DNA of 64,000 nucleotides from Brachypodium distachyon. Its lineage: Eukaryota; Streptophyta; Magnoliopsida; Poales; Poaceae. The first letter of the stretch is position 1, and the number at the start of each line of letters is the position of its first letter. The DNA lies in the NCBI RefSeq assembly GCF_000005505.3, contig NC_016134.3:19642370-19706369 (forward strand). Direction: 5' to 3'. The position numbers and the translations under genes were made by a program. A model generated the notes under the pieces. The model was not told the DNA's origin, did no database searches, and saw only the letters and a list, made by a program, of their open reading frames with translations. This document shows, one piece after another, positions 34,452-45,797 of the stretch.

Positions 34452-34749
34452 CGACCCCGCTTCTTCCCCTTCTTGCCCGACGAGCCCCTACGGCTACCAT
34501 TGGCAGAAAACTTCACAACGAGTGGCGAATCCATCACTCCCCACTTGTTGTCCAACTGTCGCTCAAGATCTTTCACAGGCGAACGGAGCAGCACCTCCTG
34601 CTTATCCTCCGATACATCCACAACGGGAGCCAGACCACCCAACCCAACAGATTTAGCCAGAGCAATCTCATCCTCCTTAACTTTCAGTTCCGCCTCACTA
34701 GCTAACTGCGCTTTTTTAGCTCTAGCAGCCGCAAGCGCCGCCTCAGCAG
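34448..34749 (-). pseudogene. LINE ORF1, C-terminal remnant
   Basis: Frame reading AEAALAAARAKKAQLASEAE, then VVDVSEDKQEVLLRS, and ending with the basic SSGKKGKKRGR tail, directly overlapping the start of ORF2. This arrangement (Lys-rich end of ORF1 followed at once by MNILFWN) is usual in plant L1 elements. It is cut off at 34,749. Confidence 0.75.
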
Positions 34750-35094
34750 GTATAAGTCATATGGTCGACTTAAATAGGATGCAAGCAGTTAAATCAAAAG
34801 TTGGTAATCTGTTTGACTAAATCCAACATTAGAATCTCACACTATCAATACACATCGACTCCACACTTGAAATTTCAAACCGCCCCACATTCCTTTCTAT
34901 CCCACTTCCACTGCCTTGCCAGCATACACAACAAGAATCACAAACCTCTACACCAAAGCGCATACAACACACACACATCCTTGCCTTCTTCTCCGATCCT
35001 CCCTTGCACGGTTAATCAGGTCCAATTTTTTTTACAAAAGCCACACGAACGAACAGACAGCTAAAAGCAGCTGCTCAGCCAGTCGCTCACTGGC
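34750..35094. other. 3' flank of the SDR gene
   Basis: Non-coding AT-rich sequence between the truncated LINE and the SDR stop codon. It presumably holds the SDR 3' UTR on the minus strand. Confidence 0.5.
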
Positions 35095-36992
35095 TCACTG
35101 TGGCATGGGGAACGGCAGGTTCATGTACTTGTAAGTAGTAAACCCGCCATCCACCACCAAGTTATGCCCGGACACATACTTCCCGTCATCGGACGCGAGG
35201 TACACGGCAGCCCTGGCCACGTCCGCCGTCTCACACGTAGCACCCTTGAGCTCCCCGAGCCCCCGCACGATCTTCTCCACCTCGGCCTCCCCAACTCGAC
35301 CCCCCAGCATCTCCACGAACTGCCTTACCACCATGGGCGTCGCGATCGCGTGCGGCGAGATGCAGTTCACCCTGACGCCGCAGCGGGCCAGCTCTGCCGC
35401 GGCAGCCCTGACGATGCCGGCCACGGCCATCTTCGACACCGCGTAAGGGTACGTCCCTAGCCCGCCCATCTGGCCGCTGATGCTACCCATGCAAAGAATG
35501 GATCCCGATCCCGCGGGCGCCATGACCCGGCTCGCGTGCTTGATCCCGGCAATGGTGCCGCGTACGTTGACGCTCATCACGGCGTCGAATTTCGCCAGGT
35601 CTAGGGTCGCCATCTCGGACGTGTTTGCCAGGGAGCCCACGATGCCAGCGTTGTTGAACATGATGTCCAGCCGGCCGTGGCGGGCCATGGCTTCGTCTAC
35701 GGCTGCCGCCACGCTGGGCTCGAGGGAGACGTCGCAGTGGACGAAGTGGGCCGCTGGGCCGATCTCTTGGGCTGCTTGGTGGCCTAGGTCCGAGTTGATG
35801 TCCGCGAGGACTACGGTTGCGCCCTCCTCGATGAACTCTTGGGCTGTGGCCTTCCCCAGCCCGCCTGCTCCTCCGGTTATCAGGGCGATCTTCCCCTCCA
35901 GCCTGCGCAAAATTCGGATCATGCCAGAAATCAGAACCCCTCGGAAAAAAAGACAGAGTTGGTTTAATAATTAGCCCAGAATGAATTTTCGCAATATTGT
36001 TGTCAAGGAACAAGGATGGATTGCAAATTAAGTTGTTGTAAAAGATGACATAAATACAACTAAATTTTCGTGCAAATAAAAATGTCTTTAATATAAAACA
36101 AGAAATAACGTTAGAACCTTATAACTCCATCTCGTTTTTTACGAAGGCCAAGATGAGATCCGAAATATGCAAGGCTGCAACAGCCAACAGCCAAGTGGAG
36201 AGAAAAAAAATACGCAAATGAAATAAAAGCATGCATGCACACGCAAGGAAAGTAACAGTATCTAGCGGAAAAGGTGCCGTGCTACATCAGAACAAAACCC
36301 AGCATTCGCGTGCATTGTTTAACATAAAGATTCTTGCTATGTGCAAAAGCTGTGGCAACACTGTCGGGCGCTGGCTCGCTCTTTGGAAACAGCAGTGTGG
36401 CACTGTTCTTGGAAGCTGCCGAGCGCATGCATATGCTTCCCCACACGCAACCCCATCTCCCTCTCTGTATCTCCGCCGGCCCTCTCTCTCTGAAGTCTGA
36501 ACATGGCCAGAACCAACAGTAATTAACTTCGTTTGGACTAAGATCTCTCTTTCTCTCTGAACAAGCTAATGCTCCCCCCTCCCATGCTTGAGCATTCCAA
36601 ATACAAGCTACATGAGTCATGACGCCTCAAGTAACGGATATATAGCAACTGGAGTTGTTTTCTTGTCCTTCCCTTACCTCCCCTTGGGCGCCGTCGACGA
36701 TAGCCCTCCCCCTGAGCCGGCCACCGCCCTCCTAAAAGCCATCAAAGTAGGACGTTAACAATGTACTCACTAATCTGAGCAGATCACAGCCTAGAATTTT
36801 TCTTCATGAAGAGCAAAATTAACAAAAGGAAGCAGCTGCCCATACATAAACATATCACATATGCATGCATATCATATTTATCTCACACAACAGATATCAT
36901 TAGAGAGAGAGAGAGAAGAGAGGGAGGCGTGATGTGTGGAGAAATTAAGCGAAGAATTAGTACCTGGCTTCACGGACTAGCCGGAGCATCAT
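35095..36992 (-). CDS. Short-chain dehydrogenase/reductase, two exons
   Basis: Exon 1 is 36964-36992 (29 bp), the intron 35903-36963 (GT-AG, 1,061 bp) and exon 2 35095-35902. The spliced frame is 278 codons, beginning MMLRLVREARLEGKIALITG. It is a classical SDR: cofactor motif TGGAGGLG at residues 19-26, Asp44 after the second strand (NAD preference), NNAG at 93-96, and catalytic Asn122, Ser150, Tyr163 and Lys167 (YAVSK). The C-terminal ending is VSGHNLVVDGGFT. The overall pattern fits the plant SDR110C group (xanthoxin dehydrogenase, momilactone A synthase, tropinone-reductase-like), acting on small terpenoid or phenolic alcohols in the cytosol. The substrate cannot be told. All key residues are present and there are no stops: probably functional. 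A minus-strand LINE lies in its 3' flank. Confidence 0.92.
36903..36916. repeat. GA microsatellite in the SDR intron
   Basis: Seven GA dinucleotides followed by further purine-rich sequence (GAGAAGAGAGGGAGG), just inside the intron from exon 1. Confidence 0.7.
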
Positions 36993-37319
36993 CTGGATCC
37001 CGGCCGTGTGTTGTTGTTCTTGGTTCTTTTGGAGAGAAGGGGTGGGGGAGAGGGGTAGTGGTTGCTCTCCTCTGCTTTGTATGCGCGCGTCAAAGGATGC
37101 TTGCAGCCTAGGAGCTTCTTAAATAAAACCGATCGAGGAGGACCGGCCGGCCTCCTCTCCTTCTCCTAGTCCTATCCCCGTGCAACCAACAACCCTCTCT
37201 CATTTATTCTAGGAACAATTGGTACTCCATATGTATATCTCTCGTGCTTCAACAAAAGAAAATACTCATGCATGCATGTTGACATTTTGCCATGAAGGCG
37301 ATAGCAAAGGCTAATTAAG
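36993..37319. promoter_or_regulatory. Probable SDR promoter region
   Basis: Upstream of the SDR start on the minus strand. A TATA-like element (TTTTATTTAAGAAGC on the minus strand) lies at about 37,112-37,126. The leader is C/T-rich on the coding strand. It ends at the TSD of element D (TTAAG, 37315-37319), so D's insertion sits within about 330 bp of the start codon. Confidence 0.4.
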
Positions 37320-37797
37320 TGATATGGACATGCTAACCATGGATACGACTTTTGGTACCCTCAATTCTATAATATTTGACAAGATTTATAATCAGGTGAA
37401 TTCAAATAGTAATTGTTTTCATTGTCATATTTATGAAAATATGAAGAAAAAGCTTAAGGTATTTCGGTGAGATTTTTCCAGTTTATCCGTAGTTTAGATC
37501 TGTTTTTACCTATCGTCCAAAAGAAGCCAAACAAAAATTAGAATTAGTTACCTTGTTCTAGAACCAATCTGAACCTTGCAATTTTCACATTAGTATTTGC
37601 ATTGTTAAATCTTTGCTGCATTAATCGTGTCGAGTTGCTGGATTAGATTGGATCCTTTTTCAGATTTTTTCTACTAGATCGAACTTGCTTTTGGTTTTCT
37701 TGTTTTTCGTGTGACGCAGGTTTCCTTCATCAATCTTCCGCCGCCAAACTTCCTGCCACACCACCGTCATAAATTCCCGCCGCCACCATATCTTCCA

Positions 37798-37901
37798 CCG
37801 AGTCCCTCTTGGAGTCCTACACCAAGTCACTCTTGGAGTCCTACACCGAGTCCCTCATCGAGTCCTACACCGAGTCCCTCTTCGAGTCCTACACCGAGTC
37901 G
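37798..37901. repeat. 24-bp tandem repeats in element D leader
   Basis: Four units of CCGAGTCCCTCTTGGAGTCC-TACA type (start positions 37798, 37822, 37846, 37870) plus a partial fifth. They would encode PSPSWSPT-like octapeptides, but the surrounding frame has no sign of being a real gene. Confidence 0.88.
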
Positions 37902-38004
37902 GCAAGTTATAGTTTTCAGCCGCGAGTTCGAGTCCGAGTCCAATCAAGAGTGCTTTTGGAAAGTGTTTCATAATAGATCGAATTTTGTTTAGAGATCAAG
38001 TTGT

Positions 38005-38095
38005 TTGGAAAGTTGAAAAAAAAAGAAAGGAAAGAAAAAAAAGGAAAGAAAGAAAGAAAAAAAAACGAAAAAAAAAGAGAAAGAGTTCGAGTCAT
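38005..38095. repeat. Purine-rich (A/G) low-complexity tract
   Basis: Nearly pure A/G sequence of about 80 bp (GAAAAAAAAAGAAAGG...). Simple-sequence expansion within element D. Confidence 0.8.
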
Positions 38096-39065
38096 TTTCG
38101 GACCCGAGTCCGAGTAGAATTTTAGTTTCGGGTGGGTTTGACCTGTGTTCAGTAAAACGGGCGTATCTTTTGCGTACCAACTCGGATTTGGACGTTCTTA
38201 GACTTTTTGGAAAGCTCACGACGAGGTGCATCAGGAAATATTCAGGGCTACGTCCTGCACTTTGACCCTCAAATTCAGTTTGTAAGGTGGACTTTCGGAG
38301 CTTCCAAGTTTCTATATCCGTTTTCCCGTGTCGCTGCAGCCCGGTTTTTCTCAGTTTTATCCACCGTCCGACATCCGTTTTGAGTGATCTTGCCCTTGCT
38401 GGAAAGCTTGTGTCGATACGCTTCTAACCCATATTTTTCCATATTTTTTTGAATTTTTCTTACTGCAGCATTTGCTGTTCTTCGACAGACCGACGTACAG
38501 TTTTCCGGTCCTTCTTTTGTGTGAGTTTCTGGGGTTAAAAAAAAAAGAAAAAAAAGAAGAAGAAAAGAATAAGAAGCCAAACAGAAGGCCACAAAAATAA
38601 AAAAAAATCTCAGGGATTTACTTGTTGTGGCATCTTTTGATCTATCTATTCCTACCTTCTTCAGTATCTAGACTTAGATTATTTCTCTATTTCGTTCTTA
38701 TCGACTCCAGCAGCTAGGACTAGCATTATTGAGCATATTTTCAACTTTGCATTGCTGATTTGATTATTTGCTATTCCTTGCTACTCACAAAAGCCACCAA
38801 GCTCCACAGGTTCTACACCTAGGTTGGTTTGTTACCAAGGCATCGATACATTTAATCTTCGGAGAGCTTGGTCACACCGCTGGCCATCACCTTCCTGTTT
38901 TGCATGGTAAGAACTTGTAAGAACTTGATTTTTAGCTTGAGAGTTGAGCAACTTGTAGCCACATCCTATTAGTTGATAGAAACATATTCCTGTGCTTTGT
39001 TTCTTGTCTTATACTAACCATGACAGGACTTACACAAAGGATGGAAAATAGGCCTATGCCTGAAG

Positions 39066-40662
39066 TGACCGACATGAGCGTCTTTCACCACATCCATCCT
39101 CCTCGTCTCTTGTTGACATTGGCAAGGAAAAGGTATATCGCAATCCTTGTAATATCAATAATTGTTTTGGACCTTTCTTTGATGGAAATAATGATGCTGA
39201 AGCTTATATTGATTGGGAAATAGCTCTAATTGAGCAATTCACATGCTTCCATGTACTAGATAGTCGTAAGGTCCAAATTGCTAGTAGTAGATTTCGTTTT
39301 GATGCATTATCATGGTGGAATGAGATAGTTAGAGAAAAGAAAATTCCCCACACTTGGGTTGATATGAAGAAAATCATGAGAGAAAAATATGTTCTTTTTA
39401 ATTATGCTAATAACTTGCGCTCACAGCGACGTTTGACACAAGATGATAAATTTGTTGATGATTACTACCATGAGTTCCAAGTTATAACATTGCGATCTGG
39501 TTTAGATGAAACCGAACAAAGAAAAATGGATAGATTTTATTGTGGGCTTAATTTTGATATTTCTTACATAATTGAATACGAAAAATACGACTCTCTATTG
39601 TGTTTGCTTAATCTTGCTCGTGAAGTGGAGAGGAAATTGGAGAGAAGGTGTACAAGAAACGTGTTGAGCCTACAAGGTAATGATAAAGATGATTGTGTTG
39701 CTGAACAAAATATGACATGTGATGAAATAAATGAGATACCCGTTGAATTTTCTGCACCATGTGAAATTGTTGATTTACATGCTGATTTGAGTGCACCTAC
39801 TGCTGAAATTAATTCTTCTAATGATTTGAGTGCACATATTAATTTTGATATTGATGAGAATGAATCATGTGAGGAAATAACTAGTGTTTTGGAAGAAACA
39901 TGTGATGTAGATAAATTTGGTTTAGGTTGTGTCGAGTTAATTACACATGGAGTGATTGAGAACGATCCACCTATTAATTCTTTGTGTTATATTGCCCTTG
40001 ATAGTCCCATGTATTTGTCGCATGCAATGGATAAACTGTGTGAGTTAACAATTTCGAAATCTTTTGCTGTTCATGGATACACAATTCATTTAATTGGACA
40101 ACATGACGTGAACAATAACATTTTGGTGCATGAGATTTGCATTACTTGTGATAATTTTCCTCTCTTGGGAGAAAAGAAATTTTTGCACATGCTTAATCAT
40201 TTTGATAGGACCTCCAATATAGGTGTTGACTATTTGCCAAATAGTTATTTACATGCTTGTTTGAATATTAGTGCTTTGAATTGCTCTAAATTTCAGTATA
40301 TTGTAGTAACTAATTTGGATACTATTCATTATTATTTTCCAGTGTTGGGATGGTGTAATGGTGAGCGGTGCAAACCAAATACAAGAAATCGTTTCGCTTA
40401 TAAATGCAAACAATATTGTCAAACTTCTTGCTGGAATGTTATTCATCATGATTGTTTTACTAATTATATCATGAGACTTTGTTATAAAAGATTAATTGTG
40501 CAAGAAAGGAGATGTATAAAGATGGATGACATATACATATACCATGCACACACTTTGTTTATTTTGTCAGTCTCTTTACAGCACAAACGACGCCGAGGAT
40601 GGCTTTCCTTTCAAGAAAGGGAGGATGATATGGACATGCTTACCATGGATACGACATCCTAA
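39066..40662 (+). CDS. gag-like protein of element D, running into its 3' LTR
   Basis: Open from about 39,066, with a first ATG at 39,364 giving 432 codons. The retrotransposon gag domain is at the front: FFDGNNDAEAYIDWE, ALSWWNEIVREKKIPHTWVD, NNLRSQRRLTQDDKFVDDYY, then FYCGLNFDISYII. The conserved core starts before the ATG at 39,364, so the true start is upstream (perhaps lost or in a spliced leader). The second half is an Asp/Glu/Asn-rich region without a zinc knuckle. The last 12 codons (DDMDMLTMDTTS) are encoded by the first bases of the right LTR. The long open frame in an element lacking pol suggests it decayed recently or was selected. Confidence 0.75.
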
Positions 40663-40769
40663 GGCGCTGCCTCATAGGCCGTAGTCGGATCGTCAACGTC
40701 ACCTCCTACATAAATCGAGAGTTATCAATCTCATCGAAAGATCGGGCCACCCGCACCCGTATCATTAAG

Positions 40770-41458
40770 TATAGGTGTGCTGGCTCATGCATGTCTGTGT
40801 GTTACTAGCTAGCTATTTAATGTACTTTCTATTTCGAATGGAGGTTAATGGGCTTGGTGATGTCACATCTTGCTAGCTAGATGTGTGGAAGGGTTGTTGC
40901 CGACTGATGAAAGCACGATGTGTCCCCTTATCATGCATTCTAGTTAGTTTTGAACAAGGAGCAGCAGATACATCCATAATGCAACAGCTAATATGCACTA
41001 TTCATGACGTGCATGTGCATGCATGCGTGCTGGATTGATGGTCAATCAATTCGGCATGGGAATCATATACTCCGTACATGGGAATCTAATTACTCGTACC
41101 GGCCCGAATCCGATTGGATCGATCTTCTAACCCGCAGGACTGCAAATTCAAATCCGATATAAATATATGGGTGGTACGACTGACCGAACATAGCAGCCCT
41201 CGGATTAGTTTTATATTCTCAATTTTTTCAGTGTCCTCTCTATCTGAATGCATGAATTTTACCATATGCACAAGCTTTAATTTCTTTCCTCTGCGAATGC
41301 ATAAGCTTTACTTTCAAAACATCTTCGATATACTACCGGCGGTACCTCACACATACATCTATAAACATCCAAGACGGCCGACGGCCGAAAATCACCATCA
41401 ACGAAGCGTCGAGGCTCACACCTTCCACGCGACAATTGTCACACAAAGAATGTTTCCA
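40770..41458. other. No gene seen
   Basis: Intergenic sequence between element D and the LTR block. No supported ORF. Confidence 0.5.
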
Positions 41459-41545
41459 TGTACTCCCTCCGTCACATATTAAGTGATTTAAATTTGTCAA
41501 AATATAAATGTATCTATGCCCAAAAGACGCTTTGAGTATCTGGCC
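41459..41545 (+). mobile_element. Stowaway MITE, left end only
   Basis: TACTCCCTCCGTCACATATT followed by AAGTGATTTAAATTTGTC, the classic Stowaway left terminus with the TA target dinucleotide. It is broken off near 41,530-41,545, where LTR B sequence begins. The right half was not found. Confidence 0.75.
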
Positions 41546-41547
41546 GG

Positions 41548-42276
41548 TGATACCCAAAAAGGGTCCCATATTAAGTGCCATGTCTGGTACCCGGGGAGTG
41601 GATACGTCACTGCTTACCTCAGCCGGACCTGATTTGCCACTTTGGCGCCCACGAGCCTGGACTGGCACGAATCAGCCCGTTCAGAGGGCTTCCTCAGGAC
41701 TACGCGACTGTGGTATGACGATTGCCGGTGAGGACGGCAGGCTGGATGCGGCAGGCTCCCCTTTACCTTTTGACCAGCCAGCTTGCCGCCAGGACTATCA
41801 CCGTTTCGGCACAGACAGGACCGAAAGCTTCTCTACGCCCTGTACCGGGTACATACCGCTTTGGACAGAAGCCACAGAGCAGGCGGACAGCTTCATCTTC
41901 GTCTTGTAGCGGGGATGTTCTCTTGTAGCAGCACGCATGCCGTGTGCCCTAGTTCGCCACTGTGGTGTCTCCTTGAACAATAAAAGGAGGCCCAAGGCTT
42001 TCTCCCAAAAAATGTTGGCATCAGAGTTAGACCAGGCATAAGGTGTTCCGACCGCCGGAGACGAGCAGCGTCTGCTTCTCCCTCCTCCCTGGGCCGCCGT
42101 TGTTTAGGCTAGAGCTTCCCACTCCGGCTGCTCGTTGTACTCTTTCCTTGTGCAGGAAGTAGGGTATTTCACCTTCGGGTGCCCCGAACCTAGGTAAACG
42201 ACTGGAATCGAAGTCCTTACCGGTGAGGCTTAGAGCACTATCTCCTCGCCACTCTACCTAAACAAAAAAGGGGGTG
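41548..42276 (+). mobile_element. LTR B: degenerate Tat-like LTR, target of element A
   Basis: LTR sequence with a CAATAAAAGGAGG TATA/poly-A-like region (about 41,978) and the 3' landmarks TTCACCTTCGGGTGCCCCGA and CTACCTAAACAAAAAAGGGGG. It parallels the LTR of element C at 49,800-49,990 and the fragment at 26,470-27,046. It is interrupted at 42,276 by element A. The remaining ~40 bp of the LTR appear at 63,738-63,780 (GGGTGTTAGCACTCGCAGTG against GGGTGTCCGCACTCCCGGTG in the other fragment). Confidence 0.7.
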
Positions 42277-43249
42277 TGATGAGGGCATCCCTAGTCCTTT
42301 GTCGTCTTTGCCTAATGATGATCTTGCTGTTCAAGATAAACCCAATGATCTACGCATTGGACCAATTACACGAGCACCTGCCAAGTTATTAGAACAACAG
42401 GTGAACTCACTCCTAGCTGCACCTAATGTTTATATTGATGAGAATTTTACACTGCCTAAGTCTTTGTATCTTTGTGTAATCAGGTTTGAGGCTGAGGCAA
42501 CCGTGGAGCGTGGAGGAGAGGAGGCCGCGTGCGAGGATCGTCAAGTGCTGCTATCCAACATCAAGATATGCGCGAGGGAGGAGAGGAAGGCAGGCGCACC
42601 ACAAATGAAGATGGAGGATATAAAACGCTAGAAGAACAACTTGTGTGCAAGGGGCAGCCAACGACAAGAATGATCTGCCCACCACAAGTTGAGTACGAGT
42701 ATGAGGCGCACCAGGACAGCCTACGACGAGCCCGACACGTCTAAGGGGCGCCCGGACCTGCGAGTCCTTGTTTATGCCAAGTCCTATTCGGATTGGTTGT
42801 ATGAGTTTGAGTCGAACCTAGTTTGAGTCTGAGTCTGAGTCCATTTGTGTGTTTGGGCTGCCCCTCACCTATATATACAAGGGGTACGCCTAGTGTTAGG
42901 GTTACACCACGTTTTAGCTTATTCAGAACCTTGTGATGAATTGCTCCAAGCACTCATCTGAAAGTATATAATTCCTTTTTGTTTCGATCAGGAATTTTAC
43001 CTACACCATATTCGTTTCGATAGAGTGTTTTATGTACTGAAAGTTTGAGCGTAATCTGTCGTTCCGTTGGGAAGTGGAAGATTGGGAAACCGCTTGTGGT
43101 CGGCGGACTACGGCGCAAGTGTGTGGTGTTGCAAATTTCCATTGGGTTGCAAGTTTGTTGCATTGGCGACGGGTGAACAACCGGAAGATTTGTAGAATCA
43201 TACAAGTTATCCACGTTGCTCTCTGAGAAGATCGGGCCACCCCTTATCA
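42277..43249 (+). repeat. Element A left (5') LTR
   Basis: Begins TGATGAGGGCATCCCTAGTC and ends CGGGCCACCCCTTATCA, with short inverted ends (TGATGAGG / CCTTATCA). TATA box TATATATA at 42870-42877. The first part (42,279-42,630) still reads in the pol frame: DEGIPSPLSSLPNDDLAVQD followed by NDLRIGPITRAPAKLLEQQV. Confidence 0.92.
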
Positions 43250-43253
43250 TCTT

Positions 43254-43263
43254 GGTATCAGAT
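43254..43263 (+). promoter_or_regulatory. Element A primer-binding site (tRNA-iMet)
   Basis: TGGTATCAGA, five bases after the LTR end. It matches the complement of the 3' end of plant initiator tRNA-Met for 10 bases before diverging. Confidence 0.8.
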
Positions 43264-44366
43264 TTCTAGTGTTTACTCGGTGAGCATAATTTACCTGTAG
43301 TTAGATTTGTTTTACGTCCTATCCAGAAAAAGCCATACAAAAAAAAATCGGTTAGATTTTGCCATAGCCTTAGTTGCACCGTTTTTACTTGTGTTTAGTT
43401 GCTGGTCGTTTTCCTTTGCGTAAATTTTTCTTCCGTTTAGTAGATCGTCTAGGTTCTTGTTTCCGTCTTCTACTCTAAGTCGGCGAGATCAGTTTTTACC
43501 TTGTTCTAGTCGGAGTCGTCGAGATCAGTTTGTGTCCGAATTCTATCCCAAGTCAAGTTTAGATCGGTTTCCTGTTTCCAATCCGAGTTCGGCTTGGGAT
43601 TGGTGTCCCATTCCGATCCGAGTTGCCGAGTCCTGGTAGGTTTTGGTTTCGGTTTGCTAACCTTCCAATCTTTGCGTAAACTTCCTTATTTGAGACTAGC
43701 ATATTTTTTTGCTCATGGGCTGCTCTTGTTAAGAAAAGATTCAATTGATCTCTAAGTTGTTTCCCGGCAAAGCTTCGGCCGCAAGGAAAGAGTAGGGGAG
43801 AGCAAAAAAAAAAGAGTATGGAACTCTCTCCGAAAAAATTTCGAGCCTATACTGTTTTTACACTTCCGGGATCGCTTTTAGCTATCCGCCGTTGTAACGG
43901 AAAATTTGTGATCCAAAATTTGCTATTTCCAATTGTCGTTTGAGCAATCTTGTGCCCGTTTCCTTTGAGCTTTTGCTAGTATATCTCCTTGTGCATTGCA
44001 ACACGAACTTACCTCCGACGTATCTCATATTTTCAGCTCTTCCATATAGTTGCATTTGCCCCAATTATCTCCACCGTGTGTGTTTCCCGTGTGAGTCAAG
44101 TCATACGATCAGCACTAGGCATTGTAAATTTGGTGTTGTTAGGTATCCCAACCAAGCTCCACCTTATACACCTTAGTTGTCAGGCGATAGTCTTGACCCA
44201 TAAAATTCGCTTGATCACACACACGTGCGTTTCAGCCACCGCAGCGGTAAATAGCTTTTTCAATTCACTTCGGAACGGTAAGATACCTCGTTATTTTCAG
44301 TTTTGAGTGAGTTGAGAGTTTCCACCGATATATATACACTTGGTTGCTGCTGTTTTTGTGTCTACG
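43264..44366 (+). other. Element A leader
   Basis: Untranslated leader between PBS and gag. It has no coding content, though words such as CGGTGAG...TTTACCTGTAGTTAGAT are shared with the leader of element D (37,465-37,510). Confidence 0.6.
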
Positions 44367-45780
44367 ATGTCTACAGACGCTGATCAGTACGATGTGGAGA
44401 AGGAGCAAGATCCTACAGCCCCAGTGCAGTTCTATCAATATGAGGCGCTTCGTATGCTCTTTCAGCGTCAACTCGGCCTCCAAATTGATCCCCTTGCAGA
44501 GCAAGTGCAGAAGATGGAGCTGAAAGTGGACAATACCGAGAAGACCATGAATGACACGCATCAATCTATCATGACGTTGCAGCAGTCGGCTGACGCGCTA
44601 CAGCGGTCCATTGGTGCTATTCAAACCACATTGGAAGGGTTGCAAGGTGATGCCGAGAGTTTCCATGGTCGTGAGGAGGCACATCGTAATGAGGATGGCG
44701 GTCGGCGTGAACGGTTTCAGCAAGACAATCGTGGTCGCCGAGTGCACCATGACATCCCCAATGGTCGCGGGATGGGTGGTCGTGGTGGTGGTCCGCATGG
44801 TCATGGATTTACTCATCGTGATGTTGACGGTGATTTCAGGCAGCCACACCATCGTGATGAGGATGGCTTGGGCAAGCCCAAGTTTACAATTCCAAAGTTC
44901 GAAGGCTCCACTGATGTTGAAGAGTATCTCAATTGGGAGCTGAAGGTTGAAAAGTTGTGGCGCATGCATGAGTACACCGAAGATAGAAAGATCAAGTTGG
45001 CGTCCTCTGAATTTGATGGTTATGCTTTGCTATGGTGGGAGAACCTTGCGCAAACACGAGAAGAGGAAGGATTGCCGGCTATTGTTACTTGGTTGTCCAT
45101 GAAGAGAGATGCCTGAGCGTTTTATTCCACGCAACTACATCCGTTCTCTTTATGACAAGTTGCAGAAGTTGAAGCAAGGTACCATGTCCGTGGATGACTA
45201 TCATCAGGAGATGGAGCTTATTATGCAGCGTGCCCGCGTGCATGAAGATGCCGAACAAACCGTGCAACGTTTCCTTTCTGGTCTGAACTTCAATGTCAAG
45301 CGCATTGTCCGGCATTACCAATACCATGATATCACGGAGTTGCTGCATCAAGCACGTGAAGCGGAGGCTTAGTTGGCGGAGGATGCAAAGTTTGCTGCAC
45401 GTACTACCGCTGCCAAGGGTCGTTTTACACCATGGACAGCGAGCAGCGCCTCTACTCCTAGTACGGCATCCGGGTCACGTGGCACCTTCAATACCAAGCC
45501 CGAGGCTGCTATTTCTAATGCCAAGAAGCCGGTGCAGCCCGCTGCTAGTTTTGCGTCGTCCTCTAATTCTACCGCTCGTAACAGGGATATAATTTGCAAC
45601 ACCTACAGCGGATTAGGCCATATCCAGCGAGATTGCCCCAATAAGAGGATTATGCTTGTGAATGAAGAAACCGGTGAATATGAGTCAGGTGATGAGGTTG
45701 ATCCCGAATCTGTTTTTGAGGAAGATGAGGAAGATCCCCATGCTACTGTTTATGCTGATCTACACATCTTCCAACCATAG
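44367..45780 (+). pseudogene. Element A gag
   Basis: Starts MSTDADQYDVEKEQ. A coiled-coil-like region is followed by a Gly/Arg/His-rich linker, then the gag domain (KPKFTIPKFEGSTDVEEYLN, YALLWWENLAQTREEEGLPA). A frameshift at about 45,105 moves to RFIPRNYIRSLYDKLQKLKQ and RFLSGLNFNVKRIV. A TAG at 45,370 replaces an expected Gln codon (AREAEA-stop-LAEDAKF). The zinc knuckle reads CNTYSGLGHIQRDC, with Tyr in place of the second Cys. A TAG at 45,778 ends the segment. Cannot yield a working capsid protein. Confidence 0.85.
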
Positions 45781-45797
45781 TTTGTACGCCAAAAGTT

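Larger units (their letters stand above)
30597..34749 (-). mobile_element. LINE retrotransposon (L1-like), minus strand, 5'-truncated
   Basis: A different LINE family from the plus-strand one. Its 3' end is at 30597-30605 (poly-A on the minus strand), preceded by TTAATAAAGCCGGGCGAAAGC, a typical grass LINE 3' terminus. ORF2 spans about 31,004-34,451. The C-terminal end of ORF1 lies at 34,448-34,749, where homology stops inside a Lys/Ala-rich stretch, so the 5' part is missing. It sits about 345 bp downstream of the SDR stop codon, in the same orientation as that gene. No matching target duplication was found at the right end. Confidence 0.9.
37320..40764 (+). mobile_element. Element D: gag-only gypsy-type LTR retrotransposon
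   Basis: Flanked by the 5-bp TSD TTAAG (37315-37319 and 40765-40769). The right LTR is 40626-40764 (139 bp), beginning TGATATGGACATGCTTACCA and ending CGGGCCACCCGCACCCGTATCA-like. The left end begins TGATATGGACATGCTAACCA but diverges after about 32 bp, so most of the 5' LTR seems deleted. A purine-rich tract (AAGAAAGGGAGGA) precedes the right LTR. The interior holds tandem repeats, a long leader and one gag-like ORF, with no protease, RT or integrase. The termini resemble those of element A (TGATGAGGGCATCC...CGGGCCACCCCTTATCA), so it may be a non-autonomous partner of CRM-like elements. Confidence 0.8.

Noticed and set aside
35480..36013. ORFs opposite or in other frames of the SDR gene
   Set aside because: Shadows of the real SDR exon 2. 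The second minus-strand frame (35,483-36,013) is an out-of-frame translation of the same DNA.
37711..37992. Pro/Ser-rich ORF resembling a cell-wall protein
   Set aside because: Produced by the 24-bp tandem repeats in the leader of element D. No signal peptide or homologous flank.
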